64,000 nt of DNA, taken from the NCBI RefSeq assembly GCF_004368785.1, contig NZ_SODM01000002.1, positions 853,648 to 917,647 of the forward strand. The letters run 5' to 3'. Every line of letters begins with the position of its first letter. The stretch's first letter is position 1. This document shows, in pieces, positions 53,940 to 62,753 of the stretch. Both the position numbers and the translations under genes were made by a program. Source of the stretch: Flavobacterium sp. 270 (GTDB lineage Bacteria; Bacteroidota; Bacteroidia; Flavobacteriales; Flavobacteriaceae). The notes beneath the pieces were generated by a model. It did not search any database, was not told the DNA's origin, and was given only the letters and a program-made list of their open reading frames with translations.

Positions 53940-55742
53940 TCAATCTTCTTTCTCAGATAATTTTTTTTCTAATTCTATTTGAAATTCTTCAATTACAGGT
54001 TTCATAGTGCTTTCCGGAATATCGGCGATTCTAATGTACATTAAACCGTCTATAGCATTATTAAATAACGGATCGACATTAAAAGCGACTACACGTGCAT
54101 TTTGTTTGATGTATTTTTTAATTAAAACCGGCAGACGTAAGTTTCCTGGTTCTAATTCATCAATAATTTTGTCAAATTTATTCAAATCAGATTCCGCTTC
54201 ATCAAAGATAAAATCTTTATCTGCATCTTTCAGTTTAACTTTATAAGCCTTCTTCGGATGAATATATTGTGCAATATACGGATCGTAATAGTTAGACTTC
54301 ATAAACTCAATCATCAACGATTTAGAGAAATCAGAGAATTGATTACTGATACTTACACCGCCCAATAAATATTTATGTTCAGGATAACGTAGAGTCGTAT
54401 GAATAATACCTTTCCATAACAAAAACAAAGGCATTGGTTTTTGCTGATATTCTTTAACGATAAAAGCACGGCCCATTTCGATAGATTTGTGCATCATATC
54501 GTGCAATTCCGGTTCAAATCTAAACAGATCATTCAGATAAAAACCTTCAATTCCATATTTCGGATAAATTTCAGAACCTAAACCCATACGGTAAGCACCG
54601 GCGATTTTTTTAGTTTCATCATCCCATAAAAACATATGGTGATAATATTGGTCAAATTTATCTAAATCTATAGATTCGTTCGTTCCTTCACCAACTTCAC
54701 GGAAAGTAATTTCGCGTAAGCGTCCAATTTCGTGCAGAATATTCGGAACTGCTTTTGCTCTTGCAAAAAACACTTCGTAATTTTTACTTTGTAATAAACG
54801 ACAATCGCTGTTTCTTAACGCATTAACTTCATCAATCATTTTTGATTCGTTTGCAGGCGTAACGATTTTTTTAGGCGCTTTTGGAATTTTTAAACTTGCT
54901 GTGTCTAATAATTTGGTATCCTTTTCAAAAGGATTTGCCAGCATATACGTTTTCTTTCTTAAGAATTCTGAGTATTCTTCAAAAGATTCAATTTCGTTTT
55001 GTTCGTTTACAGAAATTGGTTTTCCAATACGAACTTTAATTACACGGTCTTTTTGTGTAAGCAGTTCAGATGGTAATTTGGCAGTACGCAAAGTATCATC
55101 AATTTTAGAAAGCCAGTAAAATAATTTACTGTTTTTAGCGTGAAAATAAATAGGAACAACAGGAACTTTGGCTTTTCTAATCAATTTTAGAGCGCCTTCT
55201 TCCCACGGTTTATCAACAACTAATTTCCCGTCTTTATAAGTAGAAACTTCTCCGGCAGGAAAAATACCTAACGGTTTTCCGTCTTTTAAGTGACGTAAAG
55301 TTTCTTTAATTCCAACTACGCTTGACTGTGCATCCTTATGATTTTCAAAAGGATTAACAGGCATTATATATTTTTTAAGCGGAACAATTCTGTGTAATAA
55401 GAAGTTAGCGATAATCTTGAAGTTTGGTTCTCTTTCAAGCATCAATTTCAAAAGCAAAATTCCATCAATTCCACCAAGCGGATGATTAGAAATAGTAATG
55501 TATGCGCCATCCTTTGGCAGACGCTTTAAGTCTTCTTCCGGGATTTCGAATTTAATTTCCATTTCATCCAAAATTCCGTTCAAAAACGCAACATCCTCCA
55601 GGTGTTTATTATTGTCGTAGATTTTATTAAGGGTTGAAATCTTAAGAACCTTCATAAGAATCCAGCCCGAAAAAGTACCGAGAACCCCGTACTTTTCAAC
55701 ATTTATTGCCTTTGCAACTTCTTTCGCGGTAACTAAACCCAT
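53940..55742 (-). CDS. olsF: Bifunctional acyltransferase, OlsF type (ornithine/glycine lipid synthesis)
   Basis: A 600-residue two-domain enzyme. The N-terminal PlsC-like O-acyltransferase (about 70-290) has SNHPLGGIDG (His87) and FPAGEVSTYK as acyl-acceptor motifs. The C-terminal GNAT-related domain (about 310-530) resembles the N-acyltransferase OlsB, with FREVGEGTNESIDLDKFD. One protein could thus add both fatty acids to an amino acid, as described for OlsF. Flavobacteria carry ornithine and glycine lipids, which fits. Long for a lone acyltransferase, right for the fusion. Divergent from xth. Confidence 0.85.
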   Translation of the reverse strand: MGLVTAKEVAKAINVEKYGVLGTFSGWILMKVLKISTLNKIYDNNKHLEDVAFLNGILDEMEIKFEIPEEDLKRLPKDGAYITISNHPLGGIDGILLLKLMLEREPNFKIIANFLLHRIVPLKKYIMPVNPFENHKDAQSSVVGIKETLRHLKDGKPLGIFPAGEVSTYKDGKLVVDKPWEEGALKLIRKAKVPVVPIYFHAKNSKLFYWLSKIDDTLRTAKLPSELLTQKDRVIKVRIGKPISVNEQNEIESFEEYSEFLRKKTYMLANPFEKDTKLLDTASLKIPKAPKKIVTPANESKMIDEVNALRNSDCRLLQSKNYEVFFARAKAVPNILHEIGRLREITFREVGEGTNESIDLDKFDQYYHHMFLWDDETKKIAGAYRMGLGSEIYPKYGIEGFYLNDLFRFEPELHDMMHKSIEMGRAFIVKEYQQKPMPLFLLWKGIIHTTLRYPEHKYLLGGVSISNQFSDFSKSLMIEFMKSNYYDPYIAQYIHPKKAYKVKLKDADKDFIFDEAESDLNKFDKIIDELEPGNLRLPVLIKKYIKQNARVVAFNVDPLFNNAIDGLMYIRIADIPESTMKPVIEEFQIELEKKLSEKED

Positions 55743-55832
55743 GTAGTACTTTTAATTTATTCGAACAGCGAACAAAGATAACAAAAAACTCTACTTTTCG
55801 TTTATTCAATGACAAACTTTCCACTTTTTTAT

Positions 55833-55840
55833 TACATTTG
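55833..55840 (+). promoter_or_regulatory. -7 box TACATTTG of xth
   Basis: A TAnnTTTG match 20 nt before the ATG at 55861. Confidence 0.55.
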
Positions 55841-55860
55841 AAATCCTAAAAAATACTCTA

Positions 55861-56622
55861 ATGAAAATTATTTCTTATAACGTAAACGGAATTCGTGCGG
55901 CAATTACTAAAGGTTTTATCGGTTGGCTGGAGCAGGCTAATCCCGATGTTATTTGCCTTCAGGAAATAAAAGCGACAGAAGAACAAATTCCCGTAGACGC
56001 TATTACGGCCGCTGGCTATCCGTACCAATATTATTATCCTGCAACAAAAAAAGGATACAGCGGTGTGGCAATTTTATCTAAAATTAAACCCAATAATGTA
56101 GTTTACGGAACCGGAATTCAGCATATGGATTTTGAAGGGCGTAACCTTCGCGCTGATTTTGACGATTGTTCTGTAATGAGTTTATACCTTCCGTCTGGAA
56201 CCAACATTCAGCGATTAGACCATAAATTTATGTTTATGGATGATTTTCAAACCTATATTAATGAGTTAAAAATTACCATTCCGAATCTGATAATTTGTGG
56301 TGATTACAACATTTGCCACGAAGCAATAGATATTCACGATCCTGTTCGTAACAAAACTGTTTCTGGTTTTTTACCTGAGGAGCGCGCCTGGCTGGATGCG
56401 TTTATGAAATCTGGATTTATTGATAGTTTCCGTCATTTCAACAAAGATGCTCATCATTATTCCTGGTGGAGTTACCGCGCCGGAGCACGAGGAAATAACA
56501 AAGGCTGGCGTATCGATTACAATTTAGTAAGCGATTCGTTAGAGCATAAATTAAAACGTGCTGTTATCCTTCCAGATGCTGTACACTCAGATCATTGTCC
56601 AGTTTTAGTCGAGATTGAATAA
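55861..56622 (+). CDS. xth: Exodeoxyribonuclease III
   Basis: A 253-residue AP endonuclease of base-excision repair, which cuts DNA at abasic sites and removes blocked 3' ends. Motifs in order: the start ISYNVNGIRAAITKGF (Asn), CLQEIKATE with the metal-binding Glu, CGDYNICHEAIDIHDP, and the final HSDHCPVLVEIE with catalytic Asp-His. Full length for the ExoA/Xth group. Single gene with a -7 box. Confidence 0.96.
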   Translation: MKIISYNVNGIRAAITKGFIGWLEQANPDVICLQEIKATEEQIPVDAITAAGYPYQYYYPATKKGYSGVAILSKIKPNNVVYGTGIQHMDFEGRNLRADFDDCSVMSLYLPSGTNIQRLDHKFMFMDDFQTYINELKITIPNLIICGDYNICHEAIDIHDPVRNKTVSGFLPEERAWLDAFMKSGFIDSFRHFNKDAHHYSWWSYRAGARGNNKGWRIDYNLVSDSLEHKLKRAVILPDAVHSDHCPVLVEIE

Positions 56623-56760
56623 TTTTGGTATTGTTCTTGTTAAGAAAAAGGCAGTTTCAGAATCTGATTTAAGTTTGATTTTTAAAATTGAAATTGAATT
56701 TTGACATTGAAATTGAATTTCCCATTATTAATAGCCCCAAAAATAAAAACCAAAAGTAAA

Positions 56761-57705
56761 ATGATTAAAAAAGCCTCTATCGGATTGCTAGTATTAGCTT
56801 TATCCACGACGTCATGTGTTTCTAAGAAAATCTACAACGATCTGGAAACAAAATATTCAGATCTAAAAAAAGAAAACCGTTCTATTGCAGATGAAAATGC
56901 TGATTTGAAAAAAGCAAAAAATCAGTTAGAATTAGACCGTGATGCTTTAACAAAAGACTTAAACGGTACAAAAGCAGATCTTGCAAAACAAAAAGCAGAT
57001 TTAGCTGCAGAACAAAAAAAGTTTAAAGTTTTACAGGACTCTTATAATGCGCTTGAAAAAAACAGCAACGATGCATTAGAAAGCAATATGGCTAAAAACC
57101 GTGAATTGCTGGCACAATTAGAAGCAAAAGGAAAAGCTTTAGCCGAAGAACAAGCACGTTTAGACAAAACAGCAAATCGTCTAAAAGAACTTGAAAATAT
57201 GATTGCTGCTAAAGAAGAAGCAATGAAAAAACTAAAAGAAACTTTATCTAAAGCTTTAAATGGTTTTGAAGGAAAAGGTCTTACGGTAGAACAGAAAAAC
57301 GGAAAAGTTTACGTTTCTATGGAAAACAAATTACTTTTCAACTCAGGAAGCTGGGCTGTAGGTTCAGAAGGTAGAAGAGCGGTTGTTGAATTAGGAAAAG
57401 TATTAGGAGATAACCCAGATCTTTCTGTTCTTATTGAAGGACATACAGATGATGATCCGTACGCAGGTTCTGGACCAATTGCAAACAACTGGGATTTGTC
57501 TACCAAAAGAGCAACTGCAATTGTAGCTATTTTGAGTGAAAACACTAAAATCGATAAACAAAAATTAACGGCAGCAGGTAGAAGCGAATTTTCTCCTTTG
57601 GCAAGTAACGCTACTCCAGAAGGAAAAGCAAAAAACCGTAGAATCGAAATTATCTTAACACCAAGATTAGACGAAATCGCGGAGATGTTAAATAGCATTA
57701 ACTAA
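56761..57705 (+). CDS. OmpA-family lipoprotein with coiled coil
   Basis: About 314 residues. Lipobox TTSC (Cys19) is reached from ATG 56761 (MIKKASIGLLVLALSTTSC); the frame starts earlier at 56701, but that extension has no signal-like sequence. A long charged coiled coil (about 25-165) precedes a C-terminal OmpA domain (about 190-305, with IEGHTDDDPY and AGRSEFSPLASN), which binds peptidoglycan. It is a lipid-anchored tether between membrane and wall, with a rod-like spacer. A TAAGTTTG box lies at 56670-56677. Confidence 0.9.
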   Translation: MIKKASIGLLVLALSTTSCVSKKIYNDLETKYSDLKKENRSIADENADLKKAKNQLELDRDALTKDLNGTKADLAKQKADLAAEQKKFKVLQDSYNALEKNSNDALESNMAKNRELLAQLEAKGKALAEEQARLDKTANRLKELENMIAAKEEAMKKLKETLSKALNGFEGKGLTVEQKNGKVYVSMENKLLFNSGSWAVGSEGRRAVVELGKVLGDNPDLSVLIEGHTDDDPYAGSGPIANNWDLSTKRATAIVAILSENTKIDKQKLTAAGRSEFSPLASNATPEGKAKNRRIEIILTPRLDEIAEMLNSIN

Positions 57706-57719
57706 GTGCTAAGGTTCTG

Positions 57720-58092
57720 AGATCCTAAGTTGCTAAGATTTAAAAAGGGTTCAAAGTTTTTACTTTGAGCCTTTTTTTGTCCTGCAAGGTTTCTAAAACC
57801 TTGTAGGTCTTTTTTGCGGTAAGAAACTTTCAATGCTAAATAGAATAAATACCTACAAGGTTTTAGAAACCTTGCAGGAACCGTAAAATGTAGAGACCTT
57901 GCAGGAAATGCAAAGCGAAAACCTTAGTCCCTCAGAACCTTTGCATATTTGTCCCTTAAAAAAAACAACTTTGTACCTTTTTTAACTTTTGTCATATTTC
58001 TCAAACTTAATTCCCTTTGTACCTTTGAGTTTTAATTAAACTCAAGGATAAAAAAACTTAGAATCTTAGAATCTCAGCAACTCAGAACCTTA
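57720..58092. repeat. Composite nested repeat region (families A and C)
   Basis: A gap of about 390 nt between two plus-strand genes, with no gene. Outer words TAAGGTTCTGAG (57720) and CTCAGAACCTTA (58081-58092) mirror each other. Inside, 57781-57808 and 57851-57878 are exact 28-nt reverse complements (starting CCTGCAAGGTTTC). More family A words lie between. Confidence 0.88.
57742..57778 (+). terminator. Terminator of the OmpA lipoprotein gene
   Basis: AAAAAGGGTTCAAAGT pairs with ACTTTGAGCCTTTTT (one bulge), then Ts. Confidence 0.8.
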
Positions 58093-58096
58093 AAAA

Positions 58097-59134
58097 ATGA
58101 TCTACACAACTTTACCCAACACAGATATAAAAGTTAGTAAAATAAACCTCGGAACAATGACTTTTGGTCAGCAGAATACAGAAGCCGAAGGACACGCCCA
58201 AATGGATTACGCGCTTGAAAGAGGAGTAAACTTTTTTGATACTGCCGAAATGTATTCGGTTCCGGCACGAAAAGAAACGTACGGAAGTACAGAAAAAATT
58301 ATCGGAACTTGGTTTAAAAAATCAGGAAATCGCGATAAAGTGGTTTTAGCCTCAAAAATTGCAGGGCCAAATCCCAATTTTACTTATATGCGTGAAAATG
58401 GCGATTTTTCACCTGCAAGTATTAAGTATGCCGTAGAAAATAGCTTAAAACGTCTGCAAACCGATTATATTGACTTGTATCAAATGCATTGGCCGGAAAG
58501 GAAAACCAATTGTTTCGGACAGCGTGGTTTTAATGGTTATGATGATGTTTGGGAAGACAGCTTTAGAGGAATTCTAGAAACGTTCGACGAATTAATCAAA
58601 GAAGGAAAAATAAAACATATTGGTGTTTCAAACGAGAATGCCTGGGGAATGATGCGTTTATTGGAAGAAAGTAAATACAATAATCTGCCAAGAATTAAAA
58701 CCGTTCAAAATCCGTATAATTTGTTGAATCGTCTTTTTGAAGTTGGCTCTGCAGAAGTTTCAAAATACGAAAATGTTGGTTTGCTGGCGTATTCACCTTT
58801 AGCTTTTGGAGTTCTTACGGGTAAATTTCTAACTGGTGAAAGTCTTCCAAATGCAAGAATTAATCTTTTTCCGCAATATACACGTTACAATAGTGAACAA
58901 TGTACGCAAGCGACACGTTTGTATCAGGAAATCGCTCAAAAACATGGTTTAACGCTTACGCAATTGGCAATGGGATTTGTATTGCAACAACCATTTTTGA
59001 CAAGTGCAATTATCGGAGCAACAACTATGGAACAACTAAAAGAAAATATCGACACAATTGATGTTGTTCTTTCTAAAGAAATCATTGCCGAAATTAATGC
59101 TGTTCAGGCAATTATTCCTGACCCGGCGCCTTAA
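58097..59134 (+). CDS. Aldo/keto reductase
   Basis: A 345-residue NADPH-dependent reductase of the Tas/YghZ-like group with a TIM-barrel fold. The catalytic tetrad is visible: Asp and Tyr in FFDTAEMYSVP, Lys in VVLASKIAG, and His in LYQMHWPERK. The cofactor end has AIIGATTMEQLKENI. It reduces carbonyls; the physiological substrate is unknown. Stands alone; the gap before it is the repeat region. Confidence 0.94.
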   Translation: MIYTTLPNTDIKVSKINLGTMTFGQQNTEAEGHAQMDYALERGVNFFDTAEMYSVPARKETYGSTEKIIGTWFKKSGNRDKVVLASKIAGPNPNFTYMRENGDFSPASIKYAVENSLKRLQTDYIDLYQMHWPERKTNCFGQRGFNGYDDVWEDSFRGILETFDELIKEGKIKHIGVSNENAWGMMRLLEESKYNNLPRIKTVQNPYNLLNRLFEVGSAEVSKYENVGLLAYSPLAFGVLTGKFLTGESLPNARINLFPQYTRYNSEQCTQATRLYQEIAQKHGLTLTQLAMGFVLQQPFLTSAIIGATTMEQLKENIDTIDVVLSKEIIAEINAVQAIIPDPAP

Positions 59135-59155
59135 TTGGATCGATATATAAACACG

Positions 59156-59201
59156 AATTCCACAAATTAGCACGAATTGATTGGTGCTAATTTGTGGAAT
59201 T
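59156..59201. terminator. Perfect 18-nt inverted repeat (family B), bidirectional terminator candidate
   Basis: AATTCCACAAATTAGCAC (59156-59173) is exactly mirrored at 59184-59201 with a 10-nt centre. It lies between the convergent aldo/keto reductase and small membrane protein genes; its right arm ends in the latter's stop codon. Confidence 0.7.
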
Positions 59202-59401
59202 TATTTTTTGAAGATTTTAAATATTTCTTGAATAAAGCCATAAAGTCCCACTAAAGTAAAAAGCAGTCCACTTAAAAAGATTTTAAATTTACTAGCAAAT
59301 AGCATATCACTAGAATTAAATCTGTAGAATTTATGCTTTACCATAATTATAATTCCAATAATTATAAAAATAAGACTCAATAAAAAAAGTTCAATATTCA
59401 T
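59201..59401 (-). CDS. Small two-helix membrane protein
   Basis: A 66-residue protein with two hydrophobic segments (FLLSLIFIIIGIIIM and IFLSGLLFTLVGLYGFI) and a basic tail. Three nucleotides separate it from the GT51 gene upstream, so it belongs to that operon. Function unknown. Confidence 0.65.
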   Translation of the reverse strand: MNIELFLLSLIFIIIGIIIMVKHKFYRFNSSDMLFASKFKIFLSGLLFTLVGLYGFIQEIFKIFKK

Positions 59402-59404
59402 TTT

Positions 59405-61372
59405 CTATAAATCAAATTCTCCTTCTAGAGATAATGAATCATTTTTAACCGCAGTCGAATCAGGTGCTTTAATTCGAATTAACGAACGTGCATTTCCAGA
59501 GATATAAACCGGTAATTGTCCAAGCGTATCTTCAGGAATTAATAAACCTCGGCGGAACATTAAATTCTTTAGGAATTTTTGATTTTTTATAGCGTAATCT
59601 TTCAAATTACCTTCGTCATTAAACTGATACATGAATTTTCTTGGCTTCGGAATAATGGTTGCCAAATAAAGACATTCATCAACGCTTAGAGACGATGGAC
59701 TTTTTTGGAAATAGAAATGACTTGCTTCTCCAATTCCATACACATTGGGTCCCCATTCAATAATATTAAAATAAACTTCCAGCATTCTTTCTTTGCTCGC
59801 AATTCGGTTGTTTTCTAAAATATAAACTAGCAGGATTTCTTCAAGCTTTCGCGAAAGTGTCTTTTCTCTTGTCAAAAAGACGTTTTTAATCAACTGCATA
59901 CTGATCGTACTGGCACCACGTGAGAATTTTTTAGTTCGGATGTTTTTTAGAATCGATTGTTTAAAAGCTTCATTGATAAATCCACGGTGAGAGAAGAACG
60001 AAGGATCTTCCGTCGTTAAAACACATTTTCGTAAATAAGGTGAGATCTGATCTAAAGGAGTATAATTCGGGTTTGCATTTCCAACCAAAATTGGGCGTTG
60101 CAATACATTTTGTATAATGGCACGATATACAAATTCGCCATTTAATTTATTAAGATCCGCTTCTCCGTATTTTGTAATTTTTAAATCTTCTTTATTTAAT
60201 TTGCTGTCAAAAACAAGTGTGTTTGGTTTGTTTTTATTGAATTTGAAATCCAATTTATAATCAAAATTTCCAGTTGCCTGCATGCCCTGAAAATGAGTAA
60301 ACAAACCATCAGGCAGAGAAACAATAAAATCCTGCGCTTTCATTTTCGGAATATCCACTTTTAAAGTATACACCGTGTCTTTTTCGGTATTATAAGAAAC
60401 ATACGGACGAACTTTTATTTTGTTCAATTGCATTGATGAAGTGCTGTCGATCGAGATAAAATCATTACCCAATAAAAAGCGATAATCAAAACGCGCATTT
60501 TTAATGACAACATCTTTGCTGGCAATTTTAGGATGGTTAATTTTTAAGTTTGAAATTGAACTATAACCGTCAATATGCAATTCGCTTCCGTCTTTTTCAA
60601 TGTTTTGCACATTCAATCTAATGGAATCAAAGCTAACTTTTAAGTTATAACGCTCATCAAAATAAGGAACACGAATGGCACCGGTATCCAGATTAAAAAA
60701 ACGAATATCCGCTTTTTTATTTCTTGGGTCTGCAAATCCTTTTAAGTTCCATCGTTGGTCAAAATCTTTACTCTGAACGTGAAGATTTGTTTCCAATTGC
60801 TTGTTGTTTAAAACCAGTTTGTTGACCGCAATAGAGGCTTTTTTGCCATTGTCATCAATTTTAAATTTCAGGTTTTCCAACTTCATGTCTGTTGGAACTA
60901 AATTCAAAAGTTTTGAAATAATGCGATAAGCCGTAGAAGCATATTTTCTCTTCTCGCTTTTATCATCACTTTCGGTTTCGTCTTTTTTTAGAAATGCATC
61001 AAAATTGCGTACTTTTCCTTTTTTGACCAATTGCACATAGCCATTATTCAGATTTAAAGTTCCAAGCTGAACGTCACCAATTAATAAATTACTTAAGCTA
61101 ACGCTGGTTTCGATCTTTTGAATTTTAAAAAGCGTGTCGGCATTTTTTGGAGCTAAAACTACATCTGTCAATTTGATAGTAGATAGTCCTGTAAACGAAG
61201 CCGATTTTACAGAAAAAGTACTGTTGTAATCCACAATCATTTTATGTTCTACTTTAGCAATAGCTTGTTTTAGTAAAGAATCGCGAAAAAAGTAAAGTCC
61301 AATGCAAAGCACAATCAATACCAGGGCAAGTATTTTTAGTGCTTTGAAAATTTTTTGTTTTGGAAAATTCAT
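59405..61372 (-). CDS. GT51 peptidoglycan glycosyltransferase with large N-terminal domain
   Basis: A 655-residue protein. One N-terminal membrane helix (about 10-30), then a long beta-rich, AsmA-like region (about 55-430), and a C-terminal GT51 domain (about 430-630). The first catalytic Glu is in TTEDPSFFSHRGF; ASTISMQLIKNVFL and ENNRIASKERMLEVYFN follow. There is no transpeptidase domain, so it can build glycan strands but not cross-link them. The N-terminal region is much longer than in MtgA (about 240 residues in total). It is third in the esterase-like/radA operon. Confidence 0.88.
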   Translation of the reverse strand: MNFPKQKIFKALKILALVLIVLCIGLYFFRDSLLKQAIAKVEHKMIVDYNSTFSVKSASFTGLSTIKLTDVVLAPKNADTLFKIQKIETSVSLSNLLIGDVQLGTLNLNNGYVQLVKKGKVRNFDAFLKKDETESDDKSEKRKYASTAYRIISKLLNLVPTDMKLENLKFKIDDNGKKASIAVNKLVLNNKQLETNLHVQSKDFDQRWNLKGFADPRNKKADIRFFNLDTGAIRVPYFDERYNLKVSFDSIRLNVQNIEKDGSELHIDGYSSISNLKINHPKIASKDVVIKNARFDYRFLLGNDFISIDSTSSMQLNKIKVRPYVSYNTEKDTVYTLKVDIPKMKAQDFIVSLPDGLFTHFQGMQATGNFDYKLDFKFNKNKPNTLVFDSKLNKEDLKITKYGEADLNKLNGEFVYRAIIQNVLQRPILVGNANPNYTPLDQISPYLRKCVLTTEDPSFFSHRGFINEAFKQSILKNIRTKKFSRGASTISMQLIKNVFLTREKTLSRKLEEILLVYILENNRIASKERMLEVYFNIIEWGPNVYGIGEASHFYFQKSPSSLSVDECLYLATIIPKPRKFMYQFNDEGNLKDYAIKNQKFLKNLMFRRGLLIPEDTLGQLPVYISGNARSLIRIKAPDSTAVKNDSLSLEGEFDL

Positions 61373-61391
61373 AAAGTAGAATTATAAAATA

Positions 61392-62753
61392 TTAGCCAAA
61401 AAGAATACTCGCAACATCTTCAATTTTAGTTACAAGTTCAATTTTGATTCCAGTGTTTTTTAAGGCAATTTTATTGTATTTAGAAACAAATATAGTGTTG
61501 AAACCTAATTTTTCTGCTTCCTGAATTCTTTGATCTACACGATTTACAGGACGAATTTCGCCCGAAAGTCCAACTTCGCCGGCAAAACAAAAACCTTTTG
61601 TTACCGGAATATCTTCGTTTGAAGATAAAATTGCAGCAACTACAGCTAAATCAATTGCTGGATCGTCAACAGAAATTCCGCCAGTAACATTTAGGAAAAC
61701 GTCTTTTGCGCCCAAACGGAAACCAGCTCTTTTTTCCAAAACAGCCAAAATCATGTTTAGTCTTTTTGCGTTATATCCTGTTGTACTTCTTTGCGGTGTT
61801 CCGTAAACTGCTGTACTTACCAAAGATTGTATTTCAATCATCAACGGACGCATGCCTTCAAGTGTTGTGGCAATTGCGGTTCCGGATAATTCTTCGTCTT
61901 TGTGGGAGATTAATATTTCCGACGGATTGCTTACTTCTCTTAAACCGTTGCCAAGCATTTCATAAATTCCTAATTCAGCCGTAGAACCGAAACGGTTTTT
62001 CAGTGAACGCAAAATTCGGTAAACATGATTTCGATCGCCTTCAAATTGTAAAACGGTATCAACCATGTGTTCCAAAATTTTTGGACCAGCAATGTTTCCG
62101 TCCTTCGTAATATGTCCGATTAGAATAACTGGAATATTCGTTTCTTTAGCAAACTTAATTAGTTCAGCAGTAGTTTCTCTAATCTGCGAAATACTTCCCG
62201 CAGTAGATTCAATATAATCGGTATGTAAAGTCTGAATGGAATCTATAATTACAATTTCAGGCTGAATAGCTTCAATTTGTTTGAAGATGTTTTGTGTTTT
62301 AGTTTCCGTTAGAATATAGCAGTTATCGCTATTTGGCGTTATTCTTTCAGCGCGCATTTTTATCTGCTTTTGGCTTTCTTCGCCAGAAACATATAAAGTT
62401 TTATAAGGTAATTTTAATGATATCTGAAGTAAAAGTGTACTTTTTCCTATTCCCGGTTCACCGCCCAAAAGCGTTAAAGAGCCCGGAACAATTCCGCCGC
62501 CTAAAACACGATTCAATTCGCCGTCGGTAGTATCCATACGGATTTCCAGAGCCGAATCTATTTCGTTAATTTTTAAAGGTCTCGGTGCTTTTCCGGTTGG
62601 TGTTGGTTCGGTTTTCCAAGCCACCTTTTCCTGCTTCTGAATAATTTCTTCGGCAATAGTATTCCATTCTTTGCACGCGTTGCATTGTCCCTGCCATTTA
62701 GCATATTGGGTACCACAGTTTTGGCAAAAAAAGGAAGTTTTAACTTTTGACAT
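61392..62753 (-). CDS. radA: DNA repair protein RadA
   Basis: A 453-residue RecA-related helicase that drives branch migration in recombination. N-terminal zinc finger CQNCGTQYAKWQGQCNAC, Walker A GGEPGIGKST, the RadA KNRFG motif, and a C-terminal Lon-protease-like domain (about 290-450). Full length. Its start overlaps the stop of the esterase-like gene by 1 nt (TAATG), so the two are co-translated; the GT51 gene follows after 19 nt. Confidence 0.97.
   Translation of the reverse strand: MSKVKTSFFCQNCGTQYAKWQGQCNACKEWNTIAEEIIQKQEKVAWKTEPTPTGKAPRPLKINEIDSALEIRMDTTDGELNRVLGGGIVPGSLTLLGGEPGIGKSTLLLQISLKLPYKTLYVSGEESQKQIKMRAERITPNSDNCYILTETKTQNIFKQIEAIQPEIVIIDSIQTLHTDYIESTAGSISQIRETTAELIKFAKETNIPVILIGHITKDGNIAGPKILEHMVDTVLQFEGDRNHVYRILRSLKNRFGSTAELGIYEMLGNGLREVSNPSEILISHKDEELSGTAIATTLEGMRPLMIEIQSLVSTAVYGTPQRSTTGYNAKRLNMILAVLEKRAGFRLGAKDVFLNVTGGISVDDPAIDLAVVAAILSSNEDIPVTKGFCFAGEVGLSGEIRPVNRVDQRIQEAEKLGFNTIFVSKYNKIALKNTGIKIELVTKIEDVASILFG

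Noticed and set aside
58020..58027. TACCTTTG as a promoter box for the aldo/keto reductase
   Set aside because: It matches TAnnTTTG but lies within repeat DNA full of CCTTTG words, so the match may be chance.
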